From contig JAUTXW010000588.1 of NCBI GenBank assembly GCA_030620095.1, positions 657,001 through 721,000 of the forward strand: a stretch of 64,000 bases of DNA, in the 5' to 3' direction. Positions 20,791 to 32,272 of the stretch are shown piece after piece (within the stretch, counting starts at the first letter, position 1; each line of letters starts with the position of its first letter). Under the pieces are notes generated by a model that made no database searches, had not been told where the DNA came from, and saw only the letters and a list, made by a program, of their open reading frames with translations. Made by a program: the position numbers and the translations under genes. This DNA is from Kuschelorhynchus macadamiae. Its lineage: Eukaryota > Arthropoda > Insecta > Coleoptera > Curculionidae.

Positions 20791-22289
20791 TCCTTATGAA
20801 CGTAGTACACATAACACCAAATATTGCTAGAGTTTTTTTTTTGTTTAAATCTTTTATTTTCTTACATTGAATTTACGACTGCCTAAAACAGTAACCACAA
20901 GTTTTTAAAATAAACCTCAGATAAAGATCAGCCGCGCCATAAGTCTATCAAAGATTATTACTTAAAATCCCGTCCGGTATAAAAGATAAGCACCAAAACT
21001 AATTGGGTAATTTCAAATATTAAAATAATATTAAAATTTTTGAAAATCCAGCAGCATTTTAACACATTAAATAATGCTTAGCCTAAAGACCTATATATTG
21101 CATGGACTAAAACGTAGTCGACATGTTTTCGAGTGGATATTCTAAAAAATACAGTGGCGGATCCTTTATAAACTGATTACGAGGATATCTGAGTGAATTT
21201 AAATTCTATTTGCTGCTGCACATAAATCACATGGTATCTGCAATGCGATGCAGCCCGATGTTCAGTTAAATACGTGCCGTCGTTTAGTAAAGAAAACTAT
21301 TGTGTTAAAAAAAAGAATTAAAATAAAAGAACATGGCACAAATTAAACATATTTGGGTTCCTAGAAGCTTCTTTTAATATTAAAATATTTAGTAGTCGAC
21401 TTTATAACGTTTAACACATTAATTAAACTATTTTGCCATTTCATCATATATCCTCGTAAATTACAGAGTAAGCCAGAGATGGAGGTACAAACGTTATATG
21501 TTTTCAATCTTATGTTCCTTATATACTTAGACATATTTCGGCCATCGTTAGTTGCCTCTAAATCAATTTTAATAAGAATGTTTTCATTGTAAGACCTAAA
21601 ATAATATTCCTACACATCTTTTATATTTATATAGGGTGAAATTTTAATAAACATATTATGGAGTAATTTTAAGCTCGATCTGCTAATTCGATAATTAAAT
21701 AAGAAAACATAAAGATGTTACTCTTCATCATTCTGTATCTACTGAATATCCTTCTGTATATTGCTGTATATAACCATAGTAACTAAAGACACATATTTTC
21801 AAAGATGGCAAATAAATAAATAATACTGATAATTACATATAATATAAATATAAAGTACCGAACAAACAAGCAAACGCCTTTATGGGCGGGTTCCAGCTAT
21901 CTTTTTTAAATTTTATATCGGCTAATCCGATAACATATTAAGTGATGGGGTAGCGGAATAGATACAGTGTTCTGTCAAAATACTTATACCGTCCTATTTA
22001 TTTGGTATACATAATTGCTTATATCTTCAAAATCATATGAAAAGCATAATCATACAAATTTTGAATCTTTAATTTTATCTTGGATGCCTAGACAATTCAA
22101 AAATGTAATAATATAATTTTTTATAGTTCATATATGCAAGATACCTAAATGCAAATTGGCGTCATCATCCAGCACAAATGCATCAATTATTAATTTTTTG
22201 GTGTACTTGCGATTTGTGATCAAAATTTTTTGCAATCGAAAGCAAAGAAACCAACTCAAGCTTTTAGAGGAAATGGATATTGCACTGAG
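20791..22289. other. stretch without supported gene
   Basis: CAGTGGCGGATCC at about 21152 looks like a hAT end, but no matching right end was found nearby. A short inverted pair, TTACGAGGATAT (near 21176) and ATATCCTCGTAA (near 21449), brackets about 270 bases. No coding motif is visible. Confidence 0.4.
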
Positions 22290-22790
22290 GATATTAGGTT
22301 AGAAAATATAATAATCCTATTCTACGAAATGAAGCTAATAAGGAGTTACCGATACGAAGTCTAGTTTTTCCATTTATACACGGAACCACAGACAAGATTT
22401 CAAGGGTCCTTCGCCGGTCCAACATACGCACAATCTTCCACACAAGGAAATTGGCCAATGTTTGCGATTGCCAAAGGACATTATTCCTTTCCAGATGGAA
22501 GGAGTATATGCAATTCCTTGTTCCTGTGGGGACGTCTATATTGGAGAAACTAGACGATCCATATCCACTAGGCTTAAGAAACATGTGAACAGAACGATGT
22601 ATTAGAAAGAAACAAACTGTACAAGTTGCACACCAACATTCCATTGGGCATGTCGTAAATATGAAAGAAACCAAAGTTCTTGCATCGGTCTCTAAATCCT
22701 ATAAACGAAAAGTTAGAGAATTTATTGAAATTTATAATCATCCTAACAATTTTAATAGAGATACGGGCTCTGAGCTCATTTAGTATTCCG
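22290..22790 (+). pseudogene. Penelope-like element, GIY-YIG endonuclease end
   Basis: In three plus-strand frames this reads as the C-terminal part of a Penelope-like retroelement. First comes a linker with FPFIHGTTDKISRVLRRSNI, then GVYAIPCSCGDVYIGETRRS near 22501-22560, which has the GIY-YIG nuclease pattern (GVY...YIG) and the cysteines typical of this group. Last comes AHQHSIGHVVNMKETKVLA followed by REFIEIYNHPNNFNRDTG. Two frameshifts and a stop after the YIG block show decay, and the reverse transcriptase part is missing. Downstream, CCTGAAGATAC...AAAACGTCGG (near 22811-22845) resembles the 3' sequence often seen after such elements. Confidence 0.75.
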
Positions 22791-23476
22791 ATCTCGTGAA
22801 GTAAATACCCCTGAAGATACTTTGTGCAATCGAAGACAAAACGTCGGAAAGTATTTCCATTTTGACATGGTCTAATCTCAAGAACCATGATTTCTTAATA
22901 TGCAAGTGATTCGACCTAAAAAAAAAAGGGAATCGAATCCGAATCCCTTTGAAATCATGTAGCGAATCCGAATCACCAATACCCAATAAAAAAAAGGTTC
23001 GAATCCTAAAAAATTGATTCGAATTCTTCCCAATTTTGATCTGCTTACAACATTCATTGAAAAAGAAATTTCATTTTTCGCAAATATCACTAAATCAGCC
23101 CCGATACTATCAATTCGACTTCACAACATTTAATTTTTCTGTATGAAGAAATATCTATACTTAATATAAAACTGGACGAAAACATCTAATGACAGCCTCG
23201 TTCGCCAATTCGTATTAAATCAGAAACATCTGATTATATCTTTGATTTTTACCATCACTTCCATTGCGATGCTGAAATATTATCCTTATTTTCCTCCACC
23301 TTACGAAGATGGGTTTTACAACTTAAACATTGCATTTATTGAGTGTTTTTCTAACTTCTTGTGCAAAACAATTTTGAAAAATATAAGTTTTAATACTGAA
23401 TAAAAGGATCTTATCACTTTGTTTTTTAAACTGTGAAATACTTTTTTAGAAATATTTAGCCAACAGCAAAAGTTAA
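22791..23476. other. stretch without supported gene
   Basis: Near 22920-23040 there are several GAATC/GATTC-rich words (AATCGAATCC, GAATCCGAATCC) in both orientations, a locally repetitive but short pattern. No coding motif is visible. Confidence 0.4.
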
Positions 23477-23548
23477 GGTACGAGCGGCGAGCGAACTCGC
23501 ACCTCTGGATCTCTAGCCCATTGCTTTAACTAGTTTCGATAAAGTACC
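23477..23548 (-). tRNA. tRNA-like sequence (pseudogene or SINE head)
   Basis: The 72-base minus-strand sequence starts GGTAC and ends GTACC, which could pair as a shortened acceptor stem. It contains an anticodon-arm-like GGGCTAGAGATCC, as in tRNA-Ser, and a B-box-like GAGTTCG within a GCGAG/CTCGC hairpin. The D arm is poor and the long variable arm of tRNA-Ser is missing. It is more likely a tRNA pseudogene or the head of a tRNA-derived SINE than a working tRNA. Confidence 0.3.
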
Positions 23549-24089
23549 ACTGATAAGCAATTCGTTAGGACTTGTATGTACATATTTAAACCCACCATAA
23601 CGTATAGAAGATATCTGAGAACAATATAATTAAGTCTTGCAATAAAAAACAGCATATTAAAATAGATTCAAAAACTTACGACGCCTGAAATTTATTTAGA
23701 AAAAATTATAAAATTAAATATATACAATTTTTGGCCCACGATGTCTGACTCACTCTGTAGTTTGCGAGGTATGGTGCAATAGCAAAAAGGCAAAAAACTT
23801 TCCATATAGTCTCTCGACAACAACATTAAAATATGAGAGGAAGTTTCACGGAGCTAGAGAATGTAGGAGAGTTCACAGTTTTTCAATAACCAAAAAACGT
23901 AACTCTTTTAAAACAGAAACAATATACACTGAAAATACTGACTGAATTTTCAAAATTTTAATTTCCATTTTATTACTGATGATATAATAATTTATTTACC
24001 TGAACTTGTCAAAGAATGGAGTTAATAAATTGAGAAATAATATAATTAAAACAAAATGTGTGATTTAAGGTTCCCAAAATATTTGCAAA
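23549..24089. other. stretch without supported gene
   Basis: AT-rich sequence with no recognisable coding or repeat structure. Confidence 0.35.
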
Positions 24090-24290
24090 GTTTTTAATAA
24101 TATGGATTTACCATTTAAAATTAATAATAACTATAAAATTGACAGAGTTGATTCATAAAAATATTTGAGAGTAATAATAGATAATAACTTTAAATTTGGT
24201 GAACACGTAAATTACTTATATAAAAAGATTTCTGAAATATGAATTTTAAACAGATTAAGTGGCGATATTAAAGCTACTTCTGTTTAAGGT
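24090..24290 (+). pseudogene. LINE reverse transcriptase C-terminal fragment
   Basis: The plus strand reads NNNYKIDRVDS, a stop, then KYLRVIIDNNFKFGEHVNYL and LYKKISEI, a stop, ILNRLSGDIKA. This matches the YLGVIIDxxxxFxxHI motif that follows the catalytic YADD block in non-LTR reverse transcriptases. Two stops and the short length mark it as a fragment. Just after it, two AAAGTAA(G/T)GACCTTTTTT repeats lie at about 24310 and 24381. Confidence 0.65.
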
Positions 24291-25189
24291 AAAATGATAT
24301 AAATAGCATAAAGTAAGGACCTTTTTTCGGGATTGACAGGTAAAACACCGCCAAAGTCAGTTTTACCTGCATTTACAATAAAGTAATGACCTTTTTTTTG
24401 GCTGTTGAAAATGTAAATCTTAAGTTAAAAATAAAAGTGGTTTCGAAGCTCAAAATTTAATGGATAGTATAGAAAAACCCGCCCAGAAGTAATTTCTCCG
24501 TGAGTTACTGATCTTGATTTCATAACGTTCCATTTAAGTGATTCTCCAATCATTTCAAATAATTTTGTTGTGTGTAGCTGCCTACATAATAGGAAAATGT
24601 ATGTATTCAAATATTTGTTTTATAATTATTGTATAATTTTCTCTTTTCCCAATGTCGATTTACCTAGGGATTTACCTATCATTATTATCCTTTAGAAAGC
24701 GAAGTAACATACTTAGTTAAAACAGCCAAATTTTGTACCAGCACGCAGTCAAATGGAAAAAAATATATTTTTTGAGCTGCCTATTATAAACCCATCGCCT
24801 GATAAACTGTCAATATGAATAAATTTTAATTTTTCTTACACGGTAGCACTTTGGGGTAGCTTTTTTCTTCAAATTGCATAAACTCTTTTACTATAAAATG
24901 TACTTAGTTTTGCGGCTAGTTTTGGGCATTTTACGAATTTTATGAATTTCTTTTATTTGAATTTAAGTTAAGGGTTAACTAACTTATTATCTAAAAAAAT
25001 ACATTCATCCAAGGAACAATTTTAAGTCACTAAAAATTATAAAAAACCACTTAAAATATTGAAATAAATTTACTATTCTGACGAGCTCGCAAAATTTGTA
25101 TGAAAAACTCATTTTCTAATCAACTGGATAGATATGCATAGTACATATAGTCAGTTATAAAAAAGATGTTATAAAATTGCTATTATGTT
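24291..25189. other. stretch without supported gene
   Basis: Apart from the pair of AAAGTAANGACC repeats near its start, nothing is recognisable. Confidence 0.35.
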
Positions 25190-25470
25190 ACTTTTCTTTT
25201 TGGGCCAAATGTCCACACCTTAGCAACTAAAACGTTTAACAACTGCGTGTCTTGATTCATTACTCGAGGCTGCCTTATTTTTGGTATGTCCCTGACGTGG
25301 CCCACTTCAAGAAAACGTGTTTCAATTTAGCTGATGGTGCCTTGGGAAATTGGTGGTAGATCAGGGTGTGTTTCGTGAAATAAAGCTGCAAGTTCTGCTT
25401 GAGTACGCGATCTGTCGCCATCATCAATAAAATTTCGATTTTGTGTGATTTAGTTAAATAACCCATTTTA
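25190..25470 (-). pseudogene. mariner-like transposase N-terminal fragment
   Basis: The minus strand encodes HKIEILLMM near its start, then LFTKHTLIYHQFPK-like and LKHVFLKWATSG segments across frames. These resemble the N-terminal DNA-binding region (DUF4817-type) of insect mariner-like transposases, where KIEILLMMGYGD...NRTHPDRPPIS is the usual layout. Frameshifts are needed to follow it. No catalytic region follows. A better preserved version of this region lies at 44075-44285. Confidence 0.55.
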
Positions 25471-26810
25471 GTATAAATTCTTCTTATTTAAATAATGTTT
25501 TAAACAGCAGAAAATACTACAATAGATAGGTATTCATTTCTTCTAAACTGAAAATAACTGACCGTTGGCATGCGGCAGCCAGTAAACAACCTTAACAATA
25601 ACATGTTTCTTTTTTATTAGACAATATACGCAAGCAAAACCCATTTGTAGTATCAATTGTTGCTAAAATGGCCAGTTGTTATTTTGTATGGCTTTCTAGA
25701 TCACCGAAATGCAAAAGTAAATAGTGAGTCATATTCCTCTTTCTATGGCCTTTCCAACACAATCTATCACTATCTTTCACTATATTTCACCGTTGATATT
25801 TTCATACAACATTTTGTATTTGACACAAGTCTTAGTTTAAGTATTTAAATAATACATTTCGCACTATTTACTGTTGTATTTTTAATTTTCAATATTATTA
25901 TAATTTTACGAAAAGGAAAAAGCGCTACAGCATTGTCGAAAATTTACGGTGATCCTCGAACGACATTTGACCGCCACTACAATCGCCCGATTGCAGTCTT
26001 CCACAAATATACCTCCACGTTGTTTGTATTTTCGATTTTGTTTCAAATTTATCCGCAAAATCAGACTAGATCAATGATGACAATTAAATATCGAGCAATC
26101 GTGATCAATATTTCTATTGACATCCCCATTATTACAAAAAAAGTATTAACATTTTTTTAAACATTACTTAACGTTTTTTAAAATCTAGCTCATGTATAAA
26201 TTATTCTTCTAAACGAGATATATGATATGAATTATGCTAGATATTTTCGAGATTAAGTAAAAGTAAGAGTGTACAATTAACCATATAGTAGTGATCGGGA
26301 TCTGTAAATTATTATTAAATTTAAAATGTATATTTTCTTTCGGTTTGCCGCACCTGAACGCAACTGGTTGTTGACACACATTTTAGTTTGCCACATTCTC
26401 GACGTACTATACCTGCTTTTATTATAAATATTTAAATTGCAAGTAAAGGTCATTTTTACGATATTTATAAAGTTTACCGCTAAAGTAATAATAATCGCCA
26501 ATAATGCAATTAAACAAAAGCTAGACATGATAATTCATTTTAACATATTCGCGTGTCGCAAATCCATTTATTAGCTCGAAACTTCGGAAAATTAGGAAGA
26601 AGGCCAATTTTTTTTAGTTGTGCAAAAAAATGCCAAATAATTGCAAAAAATCGTTTTTTTTGCCTATATGTACCTGCGAAATGATTGCAGATAGAGCAAT
26701 TATGTGACCCTAATGGTTTTCTTTTTCCTAAATATGATAACTTTTGAGAAAAATTGATCGAAAACTGTAGTTAATTTGTTCCTACAAAGGACGTTTCCTC
26801 TCTAGGGATG
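25471..26810. other. 1.3-kb stretch without supported gene
   Basis: Open frames at 25657-25848, 25933-26160 and 26277-26528 carry no recognised motif. No strong repeat is visible. Confidence 0.35.
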
Positions 26811-26960
26811 GGCGATATTAGATTATCCCTATCGATAGGCTATAGCAAATTACGTATCGATAAATTTTATTTATCGATATGCCGATAGTTATCGATAGAA
26901 ATCAATATATCGATAACTATGGATGGTTACCGATAAGTATCAATATTTGATATTAATTGT
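26811..26960. promoter_or_regulatory. cluster of five TATCGATA palindromes
   Basis: TATCGATA occurs near 26829, 26854, 26871, 26888 and 26907, with related CGATA words between. This 8-base palindrome is the DNA replication-related element bound by DREF in Drosophila. The block begins GGGATGGGCGATATTAG, and a diverged relative starts at 48926, so it may be part of an interspersed repeat rather than a promoter. No gene start is recognisable next to it. Confidence 0.5.
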
Positions 26961-27645
26961 CCAGTTATTGATATGTTTCATATATGTATTGCTCTCATAT
27001 ACGCAATAAAAATAGTTTATCGGAAAAGGTATCGGCAAGACGGCTGGTTAGAATTCGAATTTTAACATTTGGCTACATAGTTATGAAAGATGTTTCCGGT
27101 GCGGGTATAGTCAGGCAGGAGAAAAGTGGTCGATTCGATGCATATTTCTTTCCTCGTATAACAGTTAACATAACATATTAGTATAATATAAACATATATA
27201 AAATAGTATTATGATATTTGTGATCGCAAAACTTAAAAAAAATTAAGTTTCTACGACGTTTTTTACTCCATAGAATATGCATGTGGGATGTAGTTTTTTC
27301 ATATTTTCAATGGGTTTATAGTATAATGATTATTATGAATTTTTAAAAACATTATATGTTGACAGTGTTAAGACCGTGTAAGATAAATTGTAAGAGTCAA
27401 TATTAATGATTCCTACACTACTAGGTATTAAAAAATTTACCTCCGTATTTATTAAAAAGTTTAAGATCAGATCTAATTGCTATAGCGGTTGAAACTGTTA
27501 TTTCGTAATGTGACATTTATGATAAATTATTTGCGCAATTGTTGCTTATTTCATTTTAAATTTATTACGGTCAAATTAGACCTAGTCTAAATTTAAACCT
27601 CTTTAGTAAATACGGGTGTTAGATATATTATTGCTTGTTCTCAAT
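26961..27645. other. stretch without supported gene
   Basis: AT-rich. The end (27420-27600) has words such as CCTCCGTATTTATTAAAAAG that might belong to the LINE fragment that follows, but no motif is readable. Confidence 0.35.
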
Positions 27646-27647
27646 TT

Positions 27648-27679
<32 letters not shown>
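27646..27679. repeat. AAT trinucleotide microsatellite
   Basis: About eleven AAT units lie directly before the LINE fragment. A second ATT run lies at 28085-28104, after it. Confidence 0.95.
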
Positions 27680-28110
27680 GACCCGATATCACCTTTCAAT
27701 CCAAAAAAGAAAAGATCACTTATTTAATTGACATAGCTGTTCCCAACGACGAGGACATCCAAGCGAAATACAACGAGAAAATCGCCAAAATAACTGACTT
27801 GGCAATGGAAATAAAAAGGCTGTGGAAACAGAAAAGAGTCATCATCGTTCCTCTCGTCATATCCATGAAACATCCAGAAATCGGTAATTTTGAAAACATG
27901 TAGCATCATTAGGTCATTTCTTAATACACAATAGTTGTTTTTTTTTTCCTTTTCTTTTTTTTTTTGTTTTTTTTTGTACTGACTAGGTATAATCCCGTCA
28001 GTGTAAAATACAACCACAGGAATACTGTGAGACAACAAAAAATAAATAAATAATAAAAAAAAATTACTCGGTTTTTTAAACAATCATTATTATTATTATT
28101 ATTAAACTGT
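27680..28110 (+). pseudogene. LINE 3' end: ORF2 C-terminus and 3' UTR with ATT tail
   Basis: The frame reads RPDITFQSKKEKITYLIDIA, then KYNEKIAKITDLAMEIKRLW and KRVIIVPLVISMKHPEIG, up to a stop at 27903. A RPDI...LIDIAVP...KYxEKI...LAxEIKRxW block is the usual end of ORF2 in several insect LINE groups. It is followed by a 3' UTR with a poly-T run, ACTGTGAGACAAC and an ATT microsatellite at 28085-28104 as a probable tail. Only the last part of the element is present: the reverse transcriptase is missing, consistent with 5' truncation. Confidence 0.7.
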
Positions 28111-30089
28111 AAACAAATACAATGAATCTAAATATTCTTAAGCCATAACAATGCAGTAATCATAGGTATTGATATTTTTTTGCGCAATACGTTTAAAAAA
28201 ATCATATTTTGAGAACATTTTTACGATTGCGTACTGAAATATCTAGAGATCACAGTGGTTATTGACGTATATTTTGCTACAGTAGAAAATTAAGCAATGT
28301 ATTGTAAAAACGCGTAAATCGATTTCGACCATACAAACTGTTACAAATCAAAATGATTAACAGAATTGAATTTTGAATCTCTAGAAACCATACCACACAC
28401 CACAGTTACTGATACAACAGATCTTGTGTATCTATAATCAAATTATTTAATATTATCAACATTCATTAAAATCTATAATTACCTACCTACATCCATTAAG
28501 ACTTATAATTACCTACCGACAAGAAATAAAGTTTGCCCCCCTCCCACCTCCGACTAAGTCAGACATGTAGCTGTAGAGTTTATTTCGATATTTAAATTTC
28601 AAAGCCATGTTCAATGTACGTAGAATTAAGGCAACTACTATTATATAAAAGCCCTATTTGCATAAAAAATCAGCGACACAAACTGCCAAAAATTAAAATT
28701 AGTAAAATTTTCGTGCCGCTAAAAATCGGAAATCTTATAAAGCTCAATACTTTTAGATGACCCTCTTTTTTTCTCGCTATACTCCCTCCATAACTTATTG
28801 ACACAAGGACATTTTTGAGCTAAGGATAAAGTTATTTACTATTTCTAAGAACCATTAAGATTTATAATAACCGAAACAAGTAACAACCTTACAAGAAATT
28901 AGATCCCCTTCATTCATTCGATAAAATACATATATAATACTTTATTACTTATCAAAGACTAATGGGGGAAGCCAAAAAACCATAAGCTGAAAACTTGAAA
29001 AAAGGACTTTACTAACGCTTAGGGAATTTAAATCCTCATTTAAGATTGCGGGAAATGCCGATAATCGATATCTATCGTTATAACAAACCCGAATGTTCGT
29101 GAAATAAAGGATAATGTGTTTAACATGCATGTGCAGTCTGGTATATTTTTTGTGAAATGACTATTCTGCCACAATTATTAGAATTCTCTATAGACAGGAG
29201 TTTGTTAAGTTTGTGTGCATCCATTGTTTGTTGTCACCCACTGACTAAACCTCTAGGCCGATTTTCCTGAGTTATGCATAAAAAATTCGTTTGTACCCGC
29301 GAGATTTCTAGCTAATATTATAGCAATAGCAAAAATAATATTTTTATAGCTTACCCTGAGAGGTATCAAACTGAAGCGCTTAGTAAGACGATACTAAAAA
29401 AATATATAGTTACTGTTATAGTTAACAGAGTGTCCCAAATATAAACAATTATTTCACGTTCAACCCTGTATCATCTAAATTCTAAACGGTTGATCTTAAA
29501 AGAAAGAAGTAAAGGTCTAGGTTATCTAGAGACTGATAAAATTCAGCCCAATCTATGTTAAGGATGATTTTTAAGACATTTTTTAAATGTAGCGTACACC
29601 AATTATTTTGCTTGAATTTGAGACTGTATACTTGAGTACCGTTATAGTAAATTTTACGAAAAATTGCTGCAATGGAGGTAATGTAGTAACTTTAGATATT
29701 TATGTATTTAATGCAAATTTGAGTAATAATATTCTTAATTGAATGAACTGGTGATTCATGCTCAAACGATATTTCATCGAGGTAAATTACACTAGTCAAC
29801 AAATAGGAAAAAAATTGCGACTGATGTTATAATAGCTGTACGGGGGAGTTTAAAGCATCGTGATTACGAATTCAAAAACCAAAATTGTCCACTACGTATT
29901 TTGAGCTATAGAATGCATCACTTAATTTTATTTTATTCCAAAATTTTTATATATAAGTTCAAACCTAGAAAAAAAATCAAGACATTGTAAGGATAATAAG
30001 TTTTATTTTCACAAATACACATGAAAAAAATATAAAAATGGGAGTGCAAGAAATAGTATTTTTTTTTTGCAGTAGTTTTTCAAGTAGTT
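28111..30089. other. 2-kb stretch without supported gene
   Basis: AT-rich. CCTACCTACATCCATTAAG and TTACCTACCGAC-like words repeat near 28480-28520. The minus-strand frame at 28945-29130 has no recognised domain. Confidence 0.35.
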
Positions 30090-30930
30090 TTTCTACAAGA
30101 TTTTGGTAGTTTTCTACTTTTTTGTTTCCTAAAAACTCCAGACAATTCTTTTAAAAGACCAGCAAATTCTACATCACTTAATTTTTGATCAAGTTTTTCA
30201 TCCCTTAGTATTATTCTAATTTTTGATCCAGCAAATTTTCCTTCCTTAAGCTTAGCATCACTTAAATTAGGAAAAATTGTTTAAGGTATTTAAACGCATT
30301 TCCTACTTTATCTAATGCTTTTACGAACTTTTTCATCAATTCCAGTTTAGTGTGTAATGGAGGTAACATAACTTTTTTAAGATTAACAAGAGGTGTACTC
30401 TTTACGTTAGCTTGGCCTGGAATAAATTGATCTATCTGAAGCCATTCTTTTACTTGAAAATGTCTCTGTGTTGCTCTACGGTTCCAAAGACAAAGAAAAC
30501 AGCAATACTTGGTAAATCCACACCGAATCCTTAGTAACAGTCCTATGACTTTTAGGTCACCACATATCTGCAACTTACAAATATCATATCTTAACGCATT
30601 TAGGATAAGCGACATACTTCCGTATGTTTGCTTTATGTCTACTGCATACGCAAGACGAAAATAGGTCTTTTGTTGCCATTATGGAGCAGAACTGCTTTTA
30701 AACTTATTTTAGAAGAAACAATAAATAAACGCCATTCGTTCCTAAATATTGTAACTTTGGTTCCAGTGGCTAGTAAATTCCATTAATCTTGAACCTAATA
30801 GTTCAATATGCTCTTTGGATAAGTTGTCCCGAACTCTTTTAGTTCAACTAGTTCGATTAAATGGGATACTTTTTTTAGTTTCGGGAAAATAAGAATCGTC
30901 CTTTTCTGATACATTATCGGGTTCTGCCTT
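30090..30930 (-). pseudogene. decayed copy of a repetitive uncharacterised arthropod protein family
   Basis: In pieces on the minus strand this reads: LSKEHIELLGSRLMEF, then AVLLHNGNKRPIF, then KLQICGDLKVIGLLLRIRCG and TKYCCFLCLWNRRATQRHF, then NLKKVMLPPLHTKLELMKKF, VKALDKVGNAFKYL and last SKIRIILRDEKLDQKLS. I recognise this motif order (LLGSR, LLHNGN, CGDLKV, FLCLW, LLPPLHIKLGLMK) as a family of uncharacterised proteins present in many copies in arthropod genomes, probably from a transposon. I do not know its function. The CxxC in FLCLW may be a metal site. Several stops and frameshifts make this a pseudogene. The longest open part is 30262-30615. Confidence 0.6.
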
Positions 30931-31238
30931 ATCATCACACATTTCTTAATCTTCCTCTCAATTTGCCGGGTACGCTAAAACCCGATTTTTTTTAATCCAA
31001 CAAACATTACTTAATCACATTAAAATAATGGGATTAAGATTTTTATTAATTTTTGCTAAAAAAATTATAACTCAAATATTTTACGTGCTAAGAAGTTTTT
31101 ACTATCATTTTCGCATTCAGCGAATAAACATGATCAAAAAAGTGCCTTTTACATAACAGTCGCAAAATGGGTGTAAACTGGTGTTATTGGACGATTTTCA
31201 GAACTGTGTTATCTTATTGACGTTGTATACTCAATACG

Positions 31239-31762
31239 TCATTTTTGTAGTTCTTGGGTTTCTACAAGTAGTTGCTTCTTGTCAATTGTGCGATATTTGA
31301 AGCCCATTTTAGACAAAACTATCCAAAGGCTAGTAATACTACAGCTTATTTCGGTTTCATCATTAACGAGCCTTTGCTTCAGAGTTTCTAATGTAGATAC
31401 ACGTTGCTCTGCGTAGATGTGTAGACTTTTCACTTTCGTCCTTGTCGCTTTCGTCGAAAGATTTGTTGGAGCCGGCATCTTTACGTTTCTTTCTTGATAT
31501 GATGGGATTTGACACAGTTCTTTTTATTGTAGTCGGACGTATCTTACTCAAATCACATATTTCACACACAGCAGTTCTAGCGGTATTTTCGTGAATCAAC
31601 AGATAAATGCTTTTTTTTGAAGGGTATACTACAAGAAGAACCATTAATGTTTTTCCACCCGACATGGTACCAAAAATTTGCAAATATTTCCTCAAATGCC
31701 TTTAGGGGCGGTAAAAATGGATGTTGATCAACAAGTAAGATAAATACAAGGAAATTTTGCAA
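31239..31762 (-). pseudogene. Tc1-like transposase N-terminal remnant
   Basis: Minus-strand fragments in three frames include a helix-turn-helix-like AVCEICDLSKIRPTTIKRTV, an acidic and basic linker (SRKKRKDAGSNKSFDESDKD) and a final SLWIVLSKMGFKYRT segment. The order matches the DNA-binding half of the Tc1-like remnant at 14495-14928, where LKLIKRLGFRYRK stands in the same place. No catalytic DDE region follows, so both copies end at about the same point of the protein. Confidence 0.5.
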
Positions 31763-32218
31763 AGTTCAAACATATATTTCATGTCGAATTTTGTTTATCA
31801 ACTAGTCCTAGTTGTAATAGAAATAATATTTAATTTTATTTTACATCGAAGACCTAAGTACTAGATACCGTGGTTTGCGGTTTTTAAAGACTTACAGATT
31901 AGGAGAAAAGGGAAAGGCATTTGCTGATAACATGTTTCATAATCGGGACATTTTGGGAATAATGTAGCGAACAAAGTGAGAGGTTTTTGGTATTTGCAGT
32001 TGGGCCGTGAAGAGATGCATGTGAAATGAAAATGACCCTATTCTTAAAAATATACAGCTTGATCCATTAGGTGCGAACAGTTACTCAACCCCTGTTTTAT
32101 GTTGAAAATGCTCGAAACCGGTTAAATATTAGATATTTAACCGTTTTTGAGTTATTATTATATATACTATATATATATAGTTTCGCAAATATTTTTCTTG
32201 CACCTTCAAATATATATT
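31763..32218. other. stretch without supported gene
   Basis: No motif or repeat beyond a short TATA-rich run near 32156-32180. Confidence 0.35.
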
Positions 32219-32270
32219 GTAATTACGTACTTCTTTTCTTGGGATGCGTGTTCATAAAATTAAAACGATT
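32219..32270 (+). repeat. terminal fragment of the GTACTTCTTTTC MITE
   Basis: The about 50 bases from AATTACGTACTTC through GGGATGCGTGTTCATAAAAT to AACGATT match the end of the complete MITE at 32721-33136, with one difference. It abuts the left arm of the large inverted repeat at 32273. Confidence 0.85.
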
Positions 32271-32272
32271 GA

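Noticed and set aside
21152..21164. CAGTGGCGGATCC as the start of a third hAT element
   Set aside because: No matching right end or target duplication was found nearby.
23477..23548. Functional tRNA-Ser gene
   Set aside because: The acceptor stem is incomplete, the D arm is poor and the long variable arm expected for tRNA-Ser is missing.
27724..28083. 119-residue minus-strand frame
   Set aside because: It is antisense to the LINE ORF2 end and its 3' UTR; the lysine- and phenylalanine-rich part comes from homopolymer runs.
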